Of a stretch of DNA of 64,000 nt, positions 12,601-25,100 are shown one piece after another. Positions within the stretch are counted from its first letter, which is position 1, and each line of letters starts with the position of its first letter. The notes beneath the pieces were generated by a model that was not told the DNA's origin, did not search any database, and was given only the letters and a program-made list of their open reading frames with translations. Source of the DNA: Mesodorylaimus sp. YZB2_4 (taxonomy: Eukaryota; Nematoda; Enoplea; Dorylaimida; Dorylaimidae). A program made the position numbers and the translations under genes. Location: the NCBI GenBank assembly GCA_030248295.1, contig JASANH010001510.1:1-64000 (forward strand), given 5' to 3'.

Positions 12601-15600
12601 GATAAAGTTTTCGCAAAAATGATCAAACCCGATGTCAATCGATCGAGTCGATGAGTGACTAAAATACTTTTATCATGTCTGAGCTCACCACAGTGTCTGC
12701 TATAACCACTCACTTCAGTAAAGACTACAGTATAGCACACACCACGTAGGCAGTCCTTTCAAGCATACTAAGAGTGCAGAATCGTTTTCCCTCGGATTTT
12801 CCACATAAAAAGTAGCTGTCATGTCATGTCATATTTCATCCATTGCCAAGCACCATAAGGCGCACTCGAGGGCTAAGGAACACATAATTGACAATCATTT
12901 TGTACCGAGGCGGGAGTCGAACCCTCCCGTAAGTGCGCACCCATTGTGAGAGGCAGACGCCCTAACCCACAGCATCCAAAACCTAGCGCTCGGTCAGAGG
13001 GGGGGTCTAAAATTTTTTGGGGCCTTAGAAGGGGGGAGGGGGTCCAGGAAGCAAAAACACAAATTTTTTACCAATGCGTTATAAACTAGTTTCATCAATA
13101 AATTCACACACGGCGCGTAAGATGATTTTTCCAAACCCAAGGCAAAAATTGAAATTTTCCTAATTTCCCAGTTTGAAACCTCGAAATGCAACCTTCAAGT
13201 TTTCCCTGGAAGATTATTTTTTCCCCTGATTTTTACATGTTTTCTAGACAAAAATCAAAATTATTCTCTGAATTTTCACGACTTAAACCCTGGAATGCAA
13301 TTTTTTTAGTTTTTGCTGATTTTGGCTCAAACATTCTCATTTTCCCTGATTCTCGCAGGTCTTTCGCACAGTTTTCAAGCTGTTTTTAAGGTTTTTAAAC
13401 CGGAACCAACCCTGCTCAGCCTGAGCCCTGTGATCGTACTGCATTCAGTTGCTTGCACACACGGTTTGAAGGCAGCAATATTCATTCGACAGAGAAGGTC
13501 TCACGTTGGTTGCAGCGTCCCCGTTTTCTAGCAGGGGCACAAGTTTCAAGTCTGACAGTCTGGCCGGCACTTGATTTCAGTCCTCTGTGATAATGTTGCT
13601 ACAGCTCCTTGAGTATCGGTTATTCCGCGCAGGCAAAACTCAATGAAAGGCGTTTCGCACAAACCTCTCACTGCACTAGCCAAGTTTACCTCCCGACTGT
13701 CATAAGGTCCTTGCACCTGAGCATCACTGGGCGCGGCAAATTTAAAAATATTTGATTTTCAGCGAGCTGACCCTCATAAAGTTATCGAGCAGCCTCTGTT
13801 CGCTGATTTTTCTTTACTTCGAGAATGTGACTTGTAGTTTATAGCTTGACCCTGTGTACTTGCACCCTTGGTCCAGACCCTGCCGCGCCGCGCTGTGTCA
13901 GGGCGGTGGGGCTCACTGACTTTTGGCTCATCGAGAATGGGGGAGGAGGATCGGGATTTCCTTGGCTTCTCCATAGGGGGGTCACTAATTTTTGGCTTGT
14001 CTAGAGGGGGGGGGGGGGGGTCAGACCCGTTTTTCAAAATGTTAACATTTTCAAAATTGACAATTTGTCTGGCGTAGAGGGGGGTCACGGGGGCTACACC
14101 CCCCCCCCCAGTTTCGGATGCTGCTAACCCACTAGGCCACGACCCCGGGATTTTCCCTTATCTTTGTATCGTTCCAGCATTAATAGACCAACTTGCAAAT
14201 GATTTACCACCTACTGCAGCAACACAACAAAAACCAATGGTGAATGTACTTAAACCGCGCTGGTTGATTTTAGCTGGGGGACTCGAAATTTGGAACCTCG
14301 AAGTAGTCCCTAATTTTTGCCCTTGAAATTTAATCTCCCTGGTTTTTTCCAAGGTTTGCCAGACATGTTAAGGATTCCCTGACTTTTCAAAGTTTCCCAA
14401 TCTAGCAGCATCCGAAACCTAGCCCCTGGCCAGGGGGGGGGGGATTGAATTTTTGGGCGCTTGAAAAGGGGGGGGGGGGGGTCGAGGAAGCAAAACACAA
14501 GTATCCACAGCGTTTTAAAAACTTTAAATCAACAAGGCTCACACAAGGCGCGAAAAATGATTTTCCCTTATTTTTCACCCCCAGGCAAAAATTAAAATTT
14601 TTCCAGTTTGAAGCCTCAAAATGCACAGCCCCACAGTTTCCCTGATTTTGGCTCAAACATTTTATTTTCCCTGATTATCGCAGGTTTTCCGGACACTCCT
14701 CAGATTCACCGACTTCTACTGGCTTTCCAAACTTGACTAAACCCTCTTCACAAGGGAACATCGCCAACCAGTAAGTCGCACTTTACAACACCAAAAAATG
14801 TAATATGTTCAAAAGAAATCTCTATGCAAAATATTAGAGGCCTCTGGACAGTGGTCAGCGTTTAAAGTTTGGTGAATTCTTTTGTTTTTTTAGTGTTTCT
14901 TGAAGAAAAAAGCCGAAGCCTGAGTGTTGGTAGTTTAAAATCGACGCCTGAAACCCTAAAACCCAGTTTGGAAAGAGCCCTGGGCGTTTTCCTCAACGCT
15001 TAGGTTCCTCATCACACAAAGCTTCAAAAGTTTTCGGAACTTTAGGCGCTGACCATCGCCAACCAGTTAGTTGACCACACGCCTTTGATATTTTGCAAAG
15101 AGCTTTTGCACTTGGGACAAGCTCAAATTTTTGGTTTTTTCAAGTTCGACTTACCGGTTAACGATGTTTCATGTCTAAATGAGCCTGCGATCGTGCTGTA
15201 CGCAATTGCGTGTGCACACGGTTAGAGGGCAGCAATATCCATTAGACAGAGTAGGCCTCACGTGGTCGTAGCGTCCCCTTTTCTAACATTATCTTGATTG
15301 TCAGACTCTGATTACTAGCAGAGTTGCGAAACTTATAGCGCGCCAATCACATTTTCTCGCTGCCTGATAAGATAGGATGTGTAGGACAAGCTTTACTGGA
15401 CACCGAGCAATTACAGAGCAGCCACCAGCGTGCAAACATCGAGCTTCCGCTCCCATTGTTCCACTGAAGTGAGGCAAGCTCCCCAGCATCCCGCAAGAAA
15501 CACTCACTTTTGAGGCCCTCTATTCCATACTGGTGTTGCAGCAGGTAGATTAAGGAGTTGAAATAATATCGACCGCACGGGTGAGACTGAAAGAGAACAT

Positions 15601-16976
15601 TTGGGAGAACCACAACGTCAAATTAGGCGACTTACCGGCAACGAGCACGGCTTATTCACAATCAGCACATCGTCAGTGTTCAACACAATGTCGATCGGCC
15701 GATCAAGGACGGGCATTTCGTGCCTAAAAACCAAACCTGCCTGTGGGGCACATTGTCAGAGTTGACACCCCACCTGTGCGTTATGTTCCTGACGACATCA
15801 TTGTCCTTCAGAACGTAGTCCAAAGTCGTCGGTTTGTCATTGACAGTCACTCGACCGAGTTTCGCTTGTTCCGCCTTAAAAGGGGGTTCGTGAAGAAATA
15901 AAAGATAGGGCACACACAGGCGAGCTAGACGAGTGCAATCAGTGCACCAGGGTAGCGAAAGATAGCAGAGACCGGACCGTCTTGAGCAAGACCTCCGACA
16001 GGACGCAGGTCAGTCTCGCGAATATACCTGACCTCGAACCTCAACTGGAGAGATCGATGTCTCCAAGTTAGGGGAGAGTACTAATCTCCCGACCGCCAGG
16101 AATGCTGGTTACAAGAGGATGGTCAAGGTCGCCTCGTCGAGGACGATGCCTTTGACATATGTTTGTGCTAAGTTTTGATGCGGGGGGAGGGTGATGAGGA
16201 CCCCCGTATTTTCATGCATGCAGAGTCAGCTCAAAGCTAAGATAAAACGGGTAAATCTTGCACAGAGGGTCCTAAAAAACTTACGAAAAAACTTGGGTCC
16301 TTTGAGTATAATTCTTCCGCAAATACATCGCCTAAACGTCGGCCCAACCATCGCCGTTTTGCCGCTGTAACAAATCGAAACCAGTATGGATGGACCTTTC
16401 TCAATCCTTACATAGAAAAACAATGTTAGTAAATCAAAGTTTGCAGAAAGCACGAAAAATACCATTCTCAAAATAATAATCCGGCTTATCGACCACGGGT
16501 CCCGTCCTCTCTAATCGGTCTCGTCGGGAATTCTTTTTTGCATTTCCACCCGATTCCTCGTCCTGCCTCGGCTGAAATCGATCAAGGTTGCTAACGGGTA
16601 CTTGTCTACACATCACCTACCCTAGCCCAGAAAACACCCAAACAGTCATTGTCGCTCTCGAGGTAGGCGACAACTGTTATGGCACGAATAAGTCCCCAAA
16701 AGGATAGGATCTACTCAGTGGCAAAAGAGGGCACTTTTGCACTGTCTCCCAATAGGCTTAGACTTAGGCTGGACAGGCTGGATTTAGGCTTAGGCTAGGA
16801 TGGACTGGATTTAAGAGTTTGGGGGACAAACTGAAAAAGCGCCCAGAAGAGGTCGTCACTCTTACTCGTTTTGTCTCCAAACTTTTTTCACTCGGACCAT
16901 CACCAAAAACACGCTTTTTTGTCTCATTCGCAATCGATGAATCAGCGGTTTGGGTTTTCTCCATATTTTGAGCCAT
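9660..16976 (-). CDS. RPUSD2: RNA pseudouridine synthase, RPUSD2/Rib2-Pus9 type
   Basis: The enzyme isomerises uridine to pseudouridine in RNA (RluA-type fold). Exons placed by phase are 16866-16976, 16463-16571, 16285-16406, 15774-15874, 15636-15723, 15508-15586, 12517-12658, 11746-11936, 11596-11687, a poorly conserved linker exon about 10334-10448, about 9978-10240 (or starting 10228) and 9660-9716. That gives about 489 residues. Landmarks in order are YYFENG and LRKVHPYWF, the small RNA-binding segment KLGRVTVNDKP, VLKDNDVVRN, HPCGRYYFN, the catalytic loop HRLDRLTSG with its aspartate, GRTHQIRVHLQYLG, NDNIYNNP, the CADCHMKSRDPSVGQLEMYLH motif region and the C-terminal WSYSTPMPKWA. These follow the RPUSD2 order end to end. 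All phases agree except that the linker exon start is a guess. The intron 12659-15507 is bloated with repeats. Confidence 0.93.
10449..11595 (-). other. Intron between the linker exon and exon 9 of the pseudouridine synthase gene
   Basis: The sequence is AT-rich with no recognisable repeat or exon. A missed short linker exon is possible because this part of the protein is poorly conserved. Confidence 0.4.
12817..12977 (-). repeat. tRNA-derived SINE, family 1, full copy
   Basis: Read on the minus strand, a tRNA-like head (GGGTTAGGGCGTCTGCCTCT as A-box region, GGGTTCGACTCCCGCC as B-box region) is followed by a body containing CCCTCGAGTGCGCC and a tail of repeated TGACA units. It matches 17417-17590 closely and lies inside the pseudouridine synthase intron. 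The A and B boxes form an internal RNA polymerase III promoter. Confidence 0.85.
12978..13385 (+). repeat. Direct repeat R2, copy 1 (poly-G-bearing)
   Basis: It starts with cagcatccaaaacctagc and runs of G, then gtccaggaagcaaaa, cacggcgcg and gaaacctcgaaatgca, ending with ttggctcaaacattctcat. The same order is found at 14405-14695. Both copies abut a SINE head sequence (gcatcc), suggesting a composite repeat. Confidence 0.65.
14117..14148 (-). repeat. SINE family 1 head fragment
   Basis: The minus strand reads GGTCGTGGCCTAGTGGGTTAG, the same tRNA-like 5' head as the SINE at 17417, then stops. Poly-C sits immediately next to it. Confidence 0.55.
14405..14695 (+). repeat. Direct repeat R2, copy 2 (poly-G-bearing)
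   Basis: This is the second copy of the repeat at 12978-13385: cagcatccgaaacctagc, two long G runs, gtcgaggaagcaaaa, aaggcgcg, agcctcaaaatgca and ttggctcaaacatttta in the same order. The copies differ by point changes and by a shorter right part here. Confidence 0.65.
14753..15172. mobile_element. Foldback/MITE-like element with imperfect terminal inverted repeats
   Basis: The left end (aacatcgccaaccagtaagtc, then acaccaaaaaatg) and the reverse complement of the right end (AACATCGTTAACCGGTAAGTC, then AAACCAAAAATTTG) form inverted arms of about 45 bases around a 330-base core. A further internal copy of atcgccaaccagttagt lies near 15055. No transposase frame is present. It sits in the large intron of the pseudouridine synthase gene, and a related partial copy is at 1115-1345. 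Confidence 0.65.
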
Positions 16977-17416
16977 CACGCTAGAAAACCGACAAAAGTT
17001 GGATGATTGCGTGAATATCTTTGAAACAGACACGAATTGCATTCCTTTCTTGGCTTTGCTCCACCCACTCTCTCTTACCAAGCACCCGGCTCGAAAGTTC
17101 ATCACACACCGTTTTCGCGTTGCTTGCAGACAATTTGCCATAAGCAGCTCAGTGAATTAAAATCCGCGCTAAAATTAAAAAGCCCACGTAAAATGAGACT
17201 AAAACTGATCGTGAGCTGATTGTTGACTGATATGAAGCACTTCAGAGCAATGAATGTTTTTCCCGTAAGTTTCGCCTGGAGTCCATTTTGCGGCCACCTC
17301 CACCGGTTGTGGTCAAATGGGTGAAGGCAATCCCAGAGGGGATTTGTCAGTGGGCGGGGTTATTAATAAGGGTGCCCAGTGGCATTGTAGGGCAGTTGGG
17401 GGTTCGACACTGGGTG

Positions 17417-17590
17417 CCGTAGTCGTGGCCTAGCGGGTTAAGGCGTCTGCCTCTCACGCTGGGTGCGCACTTAGAGGGGAGGGCTCGACTCCCGCCTCAG
17501 TACAAAATGATTGTCAAATATGTGTTCCTTAGCCCTCGAGTGCGCCTTATGGTGTTTGGCTATGGATAAAGTATGACATGACATGACATG
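17417..17590 (+). repeat. tRNA-derived SINE, family 1, full copy
   Basis: The head GTCGTGGCCTAGCGGGTTAA with GGCGTCTGCCTCTCACGC resembles the D-arm and anticodon region of a serine or leucine type tRNA. GGCTCGACTCCCGCC is the B-box region. The body CCCTCGAGTGCGCCTTATGG leads to a tail of three TGACA units. It lies between the divergent pseudouridine synthase and PPP1R11 genes. Confidence 0.85.
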
Positions 17591-18060
17591 GGAAGATGAT
17601 GGAGTCTGGACAGAAAGAATGCAAAGCATGAGCGCCGTTCTGGCCTGACGTTGCGGGTAGAAGTATTTGGTTAGCCGTGTCGCGCACAGGCTCATGTGAC
17701 GATTACTTCCAATAAATGGGAAGAAAAACAACTTAAAACAAATTAGGATGGGTTTCTTTTTCGAGAGTACCAGAAAACAACAGATTTTCCTTTGAAAATG
17801 CGTAGTCGAAGCGATTAATTATGAGTGGGCAAGTCGTACATTAGTTTATCTTCACTGGTGTGTCGTAGTTTTTTTATTAGCCGTGTTATTTTTACGTGCT
17901 CTGCTCTCTTCCGTTTCTTCTGCACGGGTGTTTCTCGAACTCGCCCGAAAAATCGGAGACGAATCGAAGAAGACTTATCTCAAAAACTGATGTTGTCATC
18001 GTGAATAAAATATTTGACTTGCTAGTTTCAGGGTTCAGGGAATTGTCATAATTTCTTATA

Positions 18061-18764
18061 ATGAGCTCAACAATGTGCGCAGCATCGAGCGGAAGTAGTG
18101 CTGCTTTGGTTCTTCAAGAGGTACAGGGTTTGTAAACCATCGAATTCTAACATCGTGCGTGTCGAACGAACAATAGTGTATTTATTCCATCATTTAGGAA
18201 GTCGATTCGACTCCCTCGCCTTCCGCGGCCCCTCCTATTTTACGATTGCATTTGGGTACGGCTGGCGGCGGACCTCGTGTTGCTTGGGCCACCGATGTTG
18301 TCGATAACGAGCATCTAAATCGAAAGAAATCGAAATGTAAGCGTTGATTTTCAATATAATTGTGTCCCCCTCTGACCAATCCCCTGCGACTACCTTCGCC
18401 CATCGCAGCACCCGCTGGTGTAGGTGGTAACATGACATTTGCAATTTTTGGGTTTGTTTGCTGGTTTAGGTCTTATAGTGCGTTTTTATGCGGTTGTCGG
18501 GCATGGTTTCGATATTCCCTCGTTTCAGGTTGTTGTATTTACGAAAAACCGCGCAAATGGGACGAATCGTCGACTGAGGACGAAAGCGAGACCGAGTGCG
18601 ATCACTGTCGAGGGCACGTGGAAATGAAGAAAAAGAAGAAAAAACATTCGAACGATTCGGATTATGATTCGAGCGACGATGATTCGGACGGAAAGGAAGA
18701 TAGCAGTGGTCGTGGTAAACCCGCACCGAGTCCCGCTTCTCCCCCGGATGAGGCGGGGCAATGA
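18061..18764 (+). CDS. PPP1R11: PPP1R11 homolog (protein phosphatase 1 inhibitor 3 / E3 ligase)
   Basis: This small disordered protein inhibits protein phosphatase 1; the mammalian protein is also reported as an E3 ubiquitin ligase. Three exons (18061-18120, 18198-18336 and 18529-18764) join in phase to give 144 residues (human about 126). The PP1-docking motif is PRVAWATDVVDNEH, equivalent to the KVEW-type motif in human. It is followed by LNRKKSK, the cysteine cluster CCCIYEKP, ESSTEDES and a second CDHCRGH cluster. The tail is lysine-rich, then acidic serine-rich, then proline-rich, as in the family. The start is the first ATG, followed by 20 codons up to a GTACAG donor. It is transcribed away from the pseudouridine synthase gene, with about 1.1 kb between the starts. 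Confidence 0.93.
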
Positions 18765-19165
18765 GTCATCGATATGGTGTAATGAGAAAGTGTAAAGTGC
18801 AAATTATGGGCATCGCTCTTGCCCCGGCCCGAATTAGGCGACTGCATCGTTTGCTTGTTTTGTATGGATCGATTTCTTTTCACATAACTATTCTTTGCGC
18901 GCGGACCCCTTCTCGTTGTGCATAATGTGTTGTGCGATGTGGAAGTAAACCCGTTATAGCTTGTGTGCCAGTGCGTCATTGTGGGGATTTCATACCCGTT
19001 TGTGCCTTATCTCTCCAATGCGTACCGTCGTTATCAAGTGTCCTGCTGTGCCTTTTCGGTGCCTGTCGTTGCATGCAAGGACGCGTTCTGATCGCCTATT
19101 GCTTCGTAGTCGAGCGTAGTTTGGCAAATTTCGTGCGCATTACGAGTACGTTCGCAATATCCAGG
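18765..19165. other. PPP1R11 to aminopeptidase interval
   Basis: About 400 bases separate the PPP1R11 stop from the proposed aminopeptidase start. It must hold the 3' UTR of one gene and the promoter of the other. No clear AATAAA or TATA element is seen. Confidence 0.4.
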
Positions 19166-22100
19166 ATGGCATCGACAGCGACTGCTGTAAGTCAATGATT
19201 TCAGGGCGGGGGACGGAACGAGTACGATGAGCGGTCTGGGGGATACCTATTCAAAGCGAAACTCATTCTTGATATGCCCGCCTAACTAAACTTCCGAATT
19301 TTTGCGTGAGCCGTGCAGTTCTAACCCAGGAAACCAGGGAAAGCGCGGGTGTGGCAGGCCTACATTCGCTGTGGTTCATCAATATTTGATCTTATGGACG
19401 GATGAACTGATAAAATCGCAGGGAAAGAAGGCATGTGTGATCAGCACGTAGTCGAGCTGGGGGAAATCACATGTCCTGTCTGCTTCGATTCCCCAACAAC
19501 ATCACACACAGTACAACAGTTTGGAACTTGTTACGCACACAAATCAGATAAGCCTTCAAGCCTTCAGTCTTCAACAGGCTAGCTCAGACGTATATTATGT
19601 AGTTATATGCAGATACTGATGATTGTATTATTAGCCAACTTGCTGGATTAGAAGGGTCTGGTTAGACTGAAGTCACATTCATCAACCACCTGTAACCCTC
19701 TGCCGGGAGAAACTTGGGATCAAAGGAGCTATTTCGACAGCATATAAGATGGTGCTTGTTGGAAAGAAATATCAGGTCTAAAATATTTTGCAACTTCAAA
19801 AATTATCCCCGGATACTTTGACATGACCCCGGTTACATTGGCATATGTCGATGTAACCGACCGGCTACTTTGATACAGGCGTTTGCCCATGTCAAACTAT
19901 CCCGGTTACTTTGACATGTGACACCGGCAGGCCATGGCGAGTGGGAGACAGTAATCGATACCTCCCTTGCTGGGAGACGTCAACCTCTCGATTTTACGTT
20001 TCTAGGGCATGTATAGTCGCGAGACTGACCCGCCCCCAGTCGGAGTTTTTGTCCCGCCGACTTCGGATGGCCACCTTTTCTCCTACGCCTGCTGGCATGT
20101 TTGCACACCCACCTGAAATCTGTGGTTTGACCGACCAGAGGAGGCTTGAAGCCGTAACGATCCCGAGCAGTCCACGACGCCCTGTGCTGAGTTTATTGCC
20201 AACGTACCACATGGGAGGCTCCCAGGTCGAGGGTTCTCTGAACCAGCGCACTGATAGGTGCTGGTACATCCATCCAATTACACACGGCAGCTATTCACGC
20301 CACACTTGTATGGGCATAGCGCACAGTTTTCTTAACCCGTGCACTGACATGTGCAGCGCGGATTAGGTACCCACGCCTATGACACTGGCCAGTTTGGGAC
20401 TTGCTCGACTGCAGATGCAGACGATGGAATGGCTGCTTCCATTCATCAATGGCCGTGGGTGTGAAATTGGGGAGGGGGGGGGGGTGAAGGCCTTTTTAGT
20501 AGGACTGTATGTAGTTTTTGCTCATGCTTTTGAGGGGTCGGAAAATCGGGTGAAGGCGAGTTCTTGGCGTGCGGCACTGATAGAGTGCCATCTTGACTGT
20601 GCAAATGTGCTGGGTAAGTCCGCATGCAAGACGTGTCATATTTTGTGCCCAGACTAGGCTTGTCCATCGGCGCTAATCGTAAGAAAAATCACTGTTTTTA
20701 CCGTGCGTGTACTTTTAGCGCAAAGGGTTGGTCCTGGGAACTTTCACGGACCTGAACGATACAAACGAGAAGAAAGAAAGCGATAAGAAAGCCGAGACGC
20801 CGTTGACAGTCGAGCACTTGACCAAACATGGCAAAGCGTTCAATGACAAAACTGGTGGAGCTTTGTTGAAGCAATTGAACTGGTGAGGCATTGTTTGTTT
20901 CGATGATGTTTTTCTGAACAGTTTTGCAGTGCGTAGTTGGATTGCACAGCTTGCAGACAAGGTTGGGTAGAGTCGAAACTGTCTGGCTGGACTATCCAGC
21001 GAAATTTCCAGTATCCGATACAGGCGGGGTTCATACAAGGTTGAAAAACTGGAAAAGTCAAGTAAAAGAAACATTTTTCAAGAAAAACTGTGGGGAATTG
21101 CTTTTTGAGTCATTCTGAGGATATTAACGTTTTGGAGACTATCTATTTTAATGAGTCAGATCAATCTGATTTTGCAAAATCGTTTGACCAATGAAGGGCA
21201 ATCATGCTATAAATCAGTTTTAATTGGTCTAGTAGTGTTGCGACAACGTGAAAACCACCAGAAAGAAAATCTAATTTTTGTCTGGAAAACCAGAAAAAAT
21301 GAGGCAAAATCGTTTCCCGCCCTTGTATGAACCTTGGGAGGGTTCTGGACTGTCACCAGCCACAGCCAGGGAGGGGTCAGGTTTGTATGAAGAATGCCTG
21401 CACATTTTAGGGAATGTTGGCTGCTTACTGACCAGACGCCCCCCCCCCCGAACCAGGCTAACCTGAAACATCTGCTGGGGAATCGACCCAGCTCCTACAA
21501 CAGATCGAAGCGAGCTTCCTGGGGGGGGGGGGGGTGGGGCTTTTCAGAGGGATTACTGTGGCTACCTAAGCATCTGAAGAAAAGCTCTGGCAGGGTAATA
21601 GGGAGCAGAAAAATGCATATGGAGGCAATTCGAGTTGGAATAATAACCAAATGAAAAACATGATGCTCGAGGGGGAATCGAACCCACCCCTCTGACGGGG
21701 TCAACACTATGCCTCTGTGGTACTGAGAAAGTTAGGGGTGGATAAAATCAAAAGATATTACCAAGGTTGGGGGGGGGGGGGGGGGGATTTGAGGTGACTG
21801 AAAGACTGGCAAAAATGTGTACTTTGGTATCTTTTTCGAGGTCGGGATGGTTAATACAAGGGGCTGGTAAAACTCAGGGGTGCGCAAGCGGGTTCGACTC
21901 CCGCTAGGAGCATAGGTTTTTTTTGTGGTTTTTTTTGTGATCGCAGTCTGATTGTGTTTACCACCATACATTTTATGTAAGCTTGTCTTCACGGACGACT
22001 GACCGTTTTAAATTGTGATGAATGTTTTCAGCACGGAGCCGCTGAAGGCTGGTAAACATCGTCTGCTGTACGGTTTGCATCCAGTAAGGTGTCCTCATTC

Positions 22101-25100
22101 TATGACCCCCGTCATCACTATGTGTCATTGTCTTTGCAGAGTTACAATGCCGTGGCCGTGGTTGGTCTGGGGAAGCGCGGGGCAACGATTGATCAGCAGG
22201 AACATGTGCATCAAGGACGCGAGCAAGTCCGCGTTGCCATCGCAGGTAAATTGATCGGCTTGTACACGGGGTTGCAAACTCCCACTCACGATTAGGTTTT
22301 TCACTGAGTGTACACTGATGGCTCTGATTGGTCATAGGGGTCATCGATTAGGGATGTCCACCCACCCCCAGGCCCCACATACGGACTGTCAAACATTGTG
22401 GGCAGATGTTAGAGCAGGGAAAGCGTGGGTTTGTGGTGCGGTACAAGCACGTGTACTGTAGGATCATGAGCCATTGGGGATCCTGCACGGGTGTGAAGAT
22501 CGTACACTCTCTGCGCCCGTTTTCAACGAAGGATGCTCCTGTCAAGGCCATAATTGATGAGTACGGCTATTGAGCGGAGGGTGGTTTGGGTATCGTGTGC
22601 TCCAGTCTTGACTGTTTTTGTGTTTCAGCTGGTGTGTCGGCATTGCGTGGCGTTGGCGTCAAATCTATCGAAGTCGATCCGTCGGGCTATCCTGATGGTG
22701 AGTCGTGCCTCATGGCGTGGCCCCATGCAATCTTAGGCCTGTACTGTTTGTTGCAGCCGCCGGCGAAGGTGCCTCCCTGGCCTTGCATAGTTACGATGAT
22801 TTGAAGACCAAAGAGGACTCGAAGAAGCCCAAAGTGGACTTGGAAGTTTTGAAGGGGGATGACGAGTGAGTGCTGGTTGGGAGGGTATGACTCGTGGGTG
22901 AATGCTTGGCTTGTTTCAGTGTTGCCAACGTGGGCGAGTTGTGGCGTCGTGGTACGATACTGGGAGAGGCTCAAAACTTGATGCGTCGATTGCAAGAGAT
23001 CCCAGCCAATATGCTCACGCCAACTATTTTCGGGCAAACCGCTGTGGATACGTTGAAAGATTTCAAAAATGTGCAGGTTATTGTGAGGTGAGCCAGAATT
23101 GATTAATCCAACCTTGAGTCCCGATCCGATCTAGCATCGCAAAAAAACCAACTGTTTTTCATCAAATTCGTTGGAGCAAAAATAAATTGAAAATGCTCAT
23201 CGACGCTACCAAGTATCGCGGCCAAAAAACGGCCCGACTGAGGAGTTAAGTTGCAACTGGATTCTGTGTGATTGGTAACGTGCAGCCAGTTGTCCTAGTT
23301 CCTCAAGACTGCCCATCAGTCCCCTCACCAAAGCTCTATGAGAACCGACCAGCGCATAAAGCGGGAGTTGATAAAAATGGGACGTACTCATCAAAGCATG
23401 CCACACACGGGCAGATAGCTCGTCGAAATTGCTCATTTAGCGGCCGAATCAGGGAATCAATCGATCCGCCAGCGTGGCCGAGCCGATCTGAGGAATAGAT
23501 ACAATCCTGCTGCTAAATCTACCAGATCAGCAATTTTATGGGCTTATTTGCTGGAAAATGACGTTGTAACAAATTAGTATGAGCAAGTACTGTTTTTTGA
23601 ATATCCCCCTGTAGGCGCTGCTTAGTTCTCTTGTGTCCATCAGAATGCCTTAGGAGGTAATAATAGCAAGAAAACAGTGATTTGCAATGACGCGCTACTT
23701 ATGTCATTGACCCTGCTGCAATGTTTTCTCTAATCGGATCAAGACGGGATCGAGGTTTTGGGTCGGATCAGTCAATGATGGAGCGGGTATGAAGGCTAAT
23801 GAACGAGGGGCAGGTGGCCGTCACGCCAGTCTAATAAATATCCTCGCCATCCGACCTGGCTCGTGGCTGAAGCATTGTCCTGAGGAATAGTGCCCGTTGC
23901 AGTCGATCGAGAGCATCGTTTTCGAATGAGAGGGCTTTCGCTGGGCGTTGCGCGCCTGCGATGGCGAGCTCATGCTTCAACCCTCCTGAGTTGAATGAGG
24001 AGAGGCCTTCTGGGGCGTTCGAATCTTGGTCACCTCACGTTGGGTAACCGAAGGCATCGCGGCGGAGGGCTAGGAGGTGCTCTCGCCCTGCATGCATCCC
24101 CTATACCCTACATAGTAATAAGCATTCTAGCTCGTAGGAAAAGGCTCAAAATCGAGCCTTCTTTGGAGCGACTGGGATGGGTGAAAGACGAACATACTCG
24201 CGTGATTCTCTGCTGGTGGGTGTGATTGTCACGATGATGTGTTGTGCTGTCATTGCGATTGCCTGCGCAATAAAGGACCATCAGTTATCATATCTTTGAC
24301 CCGGCATTCATCCATGCTCTCTCAGACCTGGGTGTGCTTACAATCAAGGCGGAGCACTGCCTACGCCTCACATGTGTGCCTTTGGCCTGGCCTGTTTTAT
24401 TTTCAGCTCACTTGTCAGTATATGTTTTTATTTTCAGGGACAAAAAGTGGGCTACTGAGAAGAAAATGTTTTCGTTTCTGTCAGTGGCTCAGGGCTCGGA
24501 CCAACCACCCACTTTTGTGGAGATTCACTTGAAGACGAACAAGAAAACGGACAATCCTCCCGTGGTCCTAGTGGGGAAGGGCGTGTGCTTCGACAGGTAT
24601 GACAGCTTATTCGATCAGCAGACTGCCAGTATTGAATTGGAGGCGGTCAAGTCAATCAAAAACGTGGGCCCTGAAGAAGAGATTACAGTCGCTGTTTCTG
24701 ATTATTGCCTTATTTGAGGGATTTGCCTTTTTCTATGTAGTGGTGGCATATCGCTCAAACCGAGTGCCAATATGGATAAGATGCGGTCGGATATGGGCGG
24801 AGCAGCGTGCGTTCTGTCGGCCATTTACGCCTTGTGCCGTCTGGGCGTCGAGTTGCCGTTCGACGTTATCGGCCTGACCCCCATGGTGGAGAACTTGCCG
24901 AGTGGGAAGGCCACGAAGCCGGGCGACGTGTTTTACGCCATGAACGGGAAGAGTATCAAGGTAGGTGGCTGGGATAGAAGGAGAGGGTGCCGGTCTGACC
25001 AACTCGTTTTGGCAGGTCGATAACACGGATGCGGAAGGACGGTTGATTTTGGCTGATGCCTTGTGTTACGCCGACACGTTCAAGCCAGCTCACGTCATCG

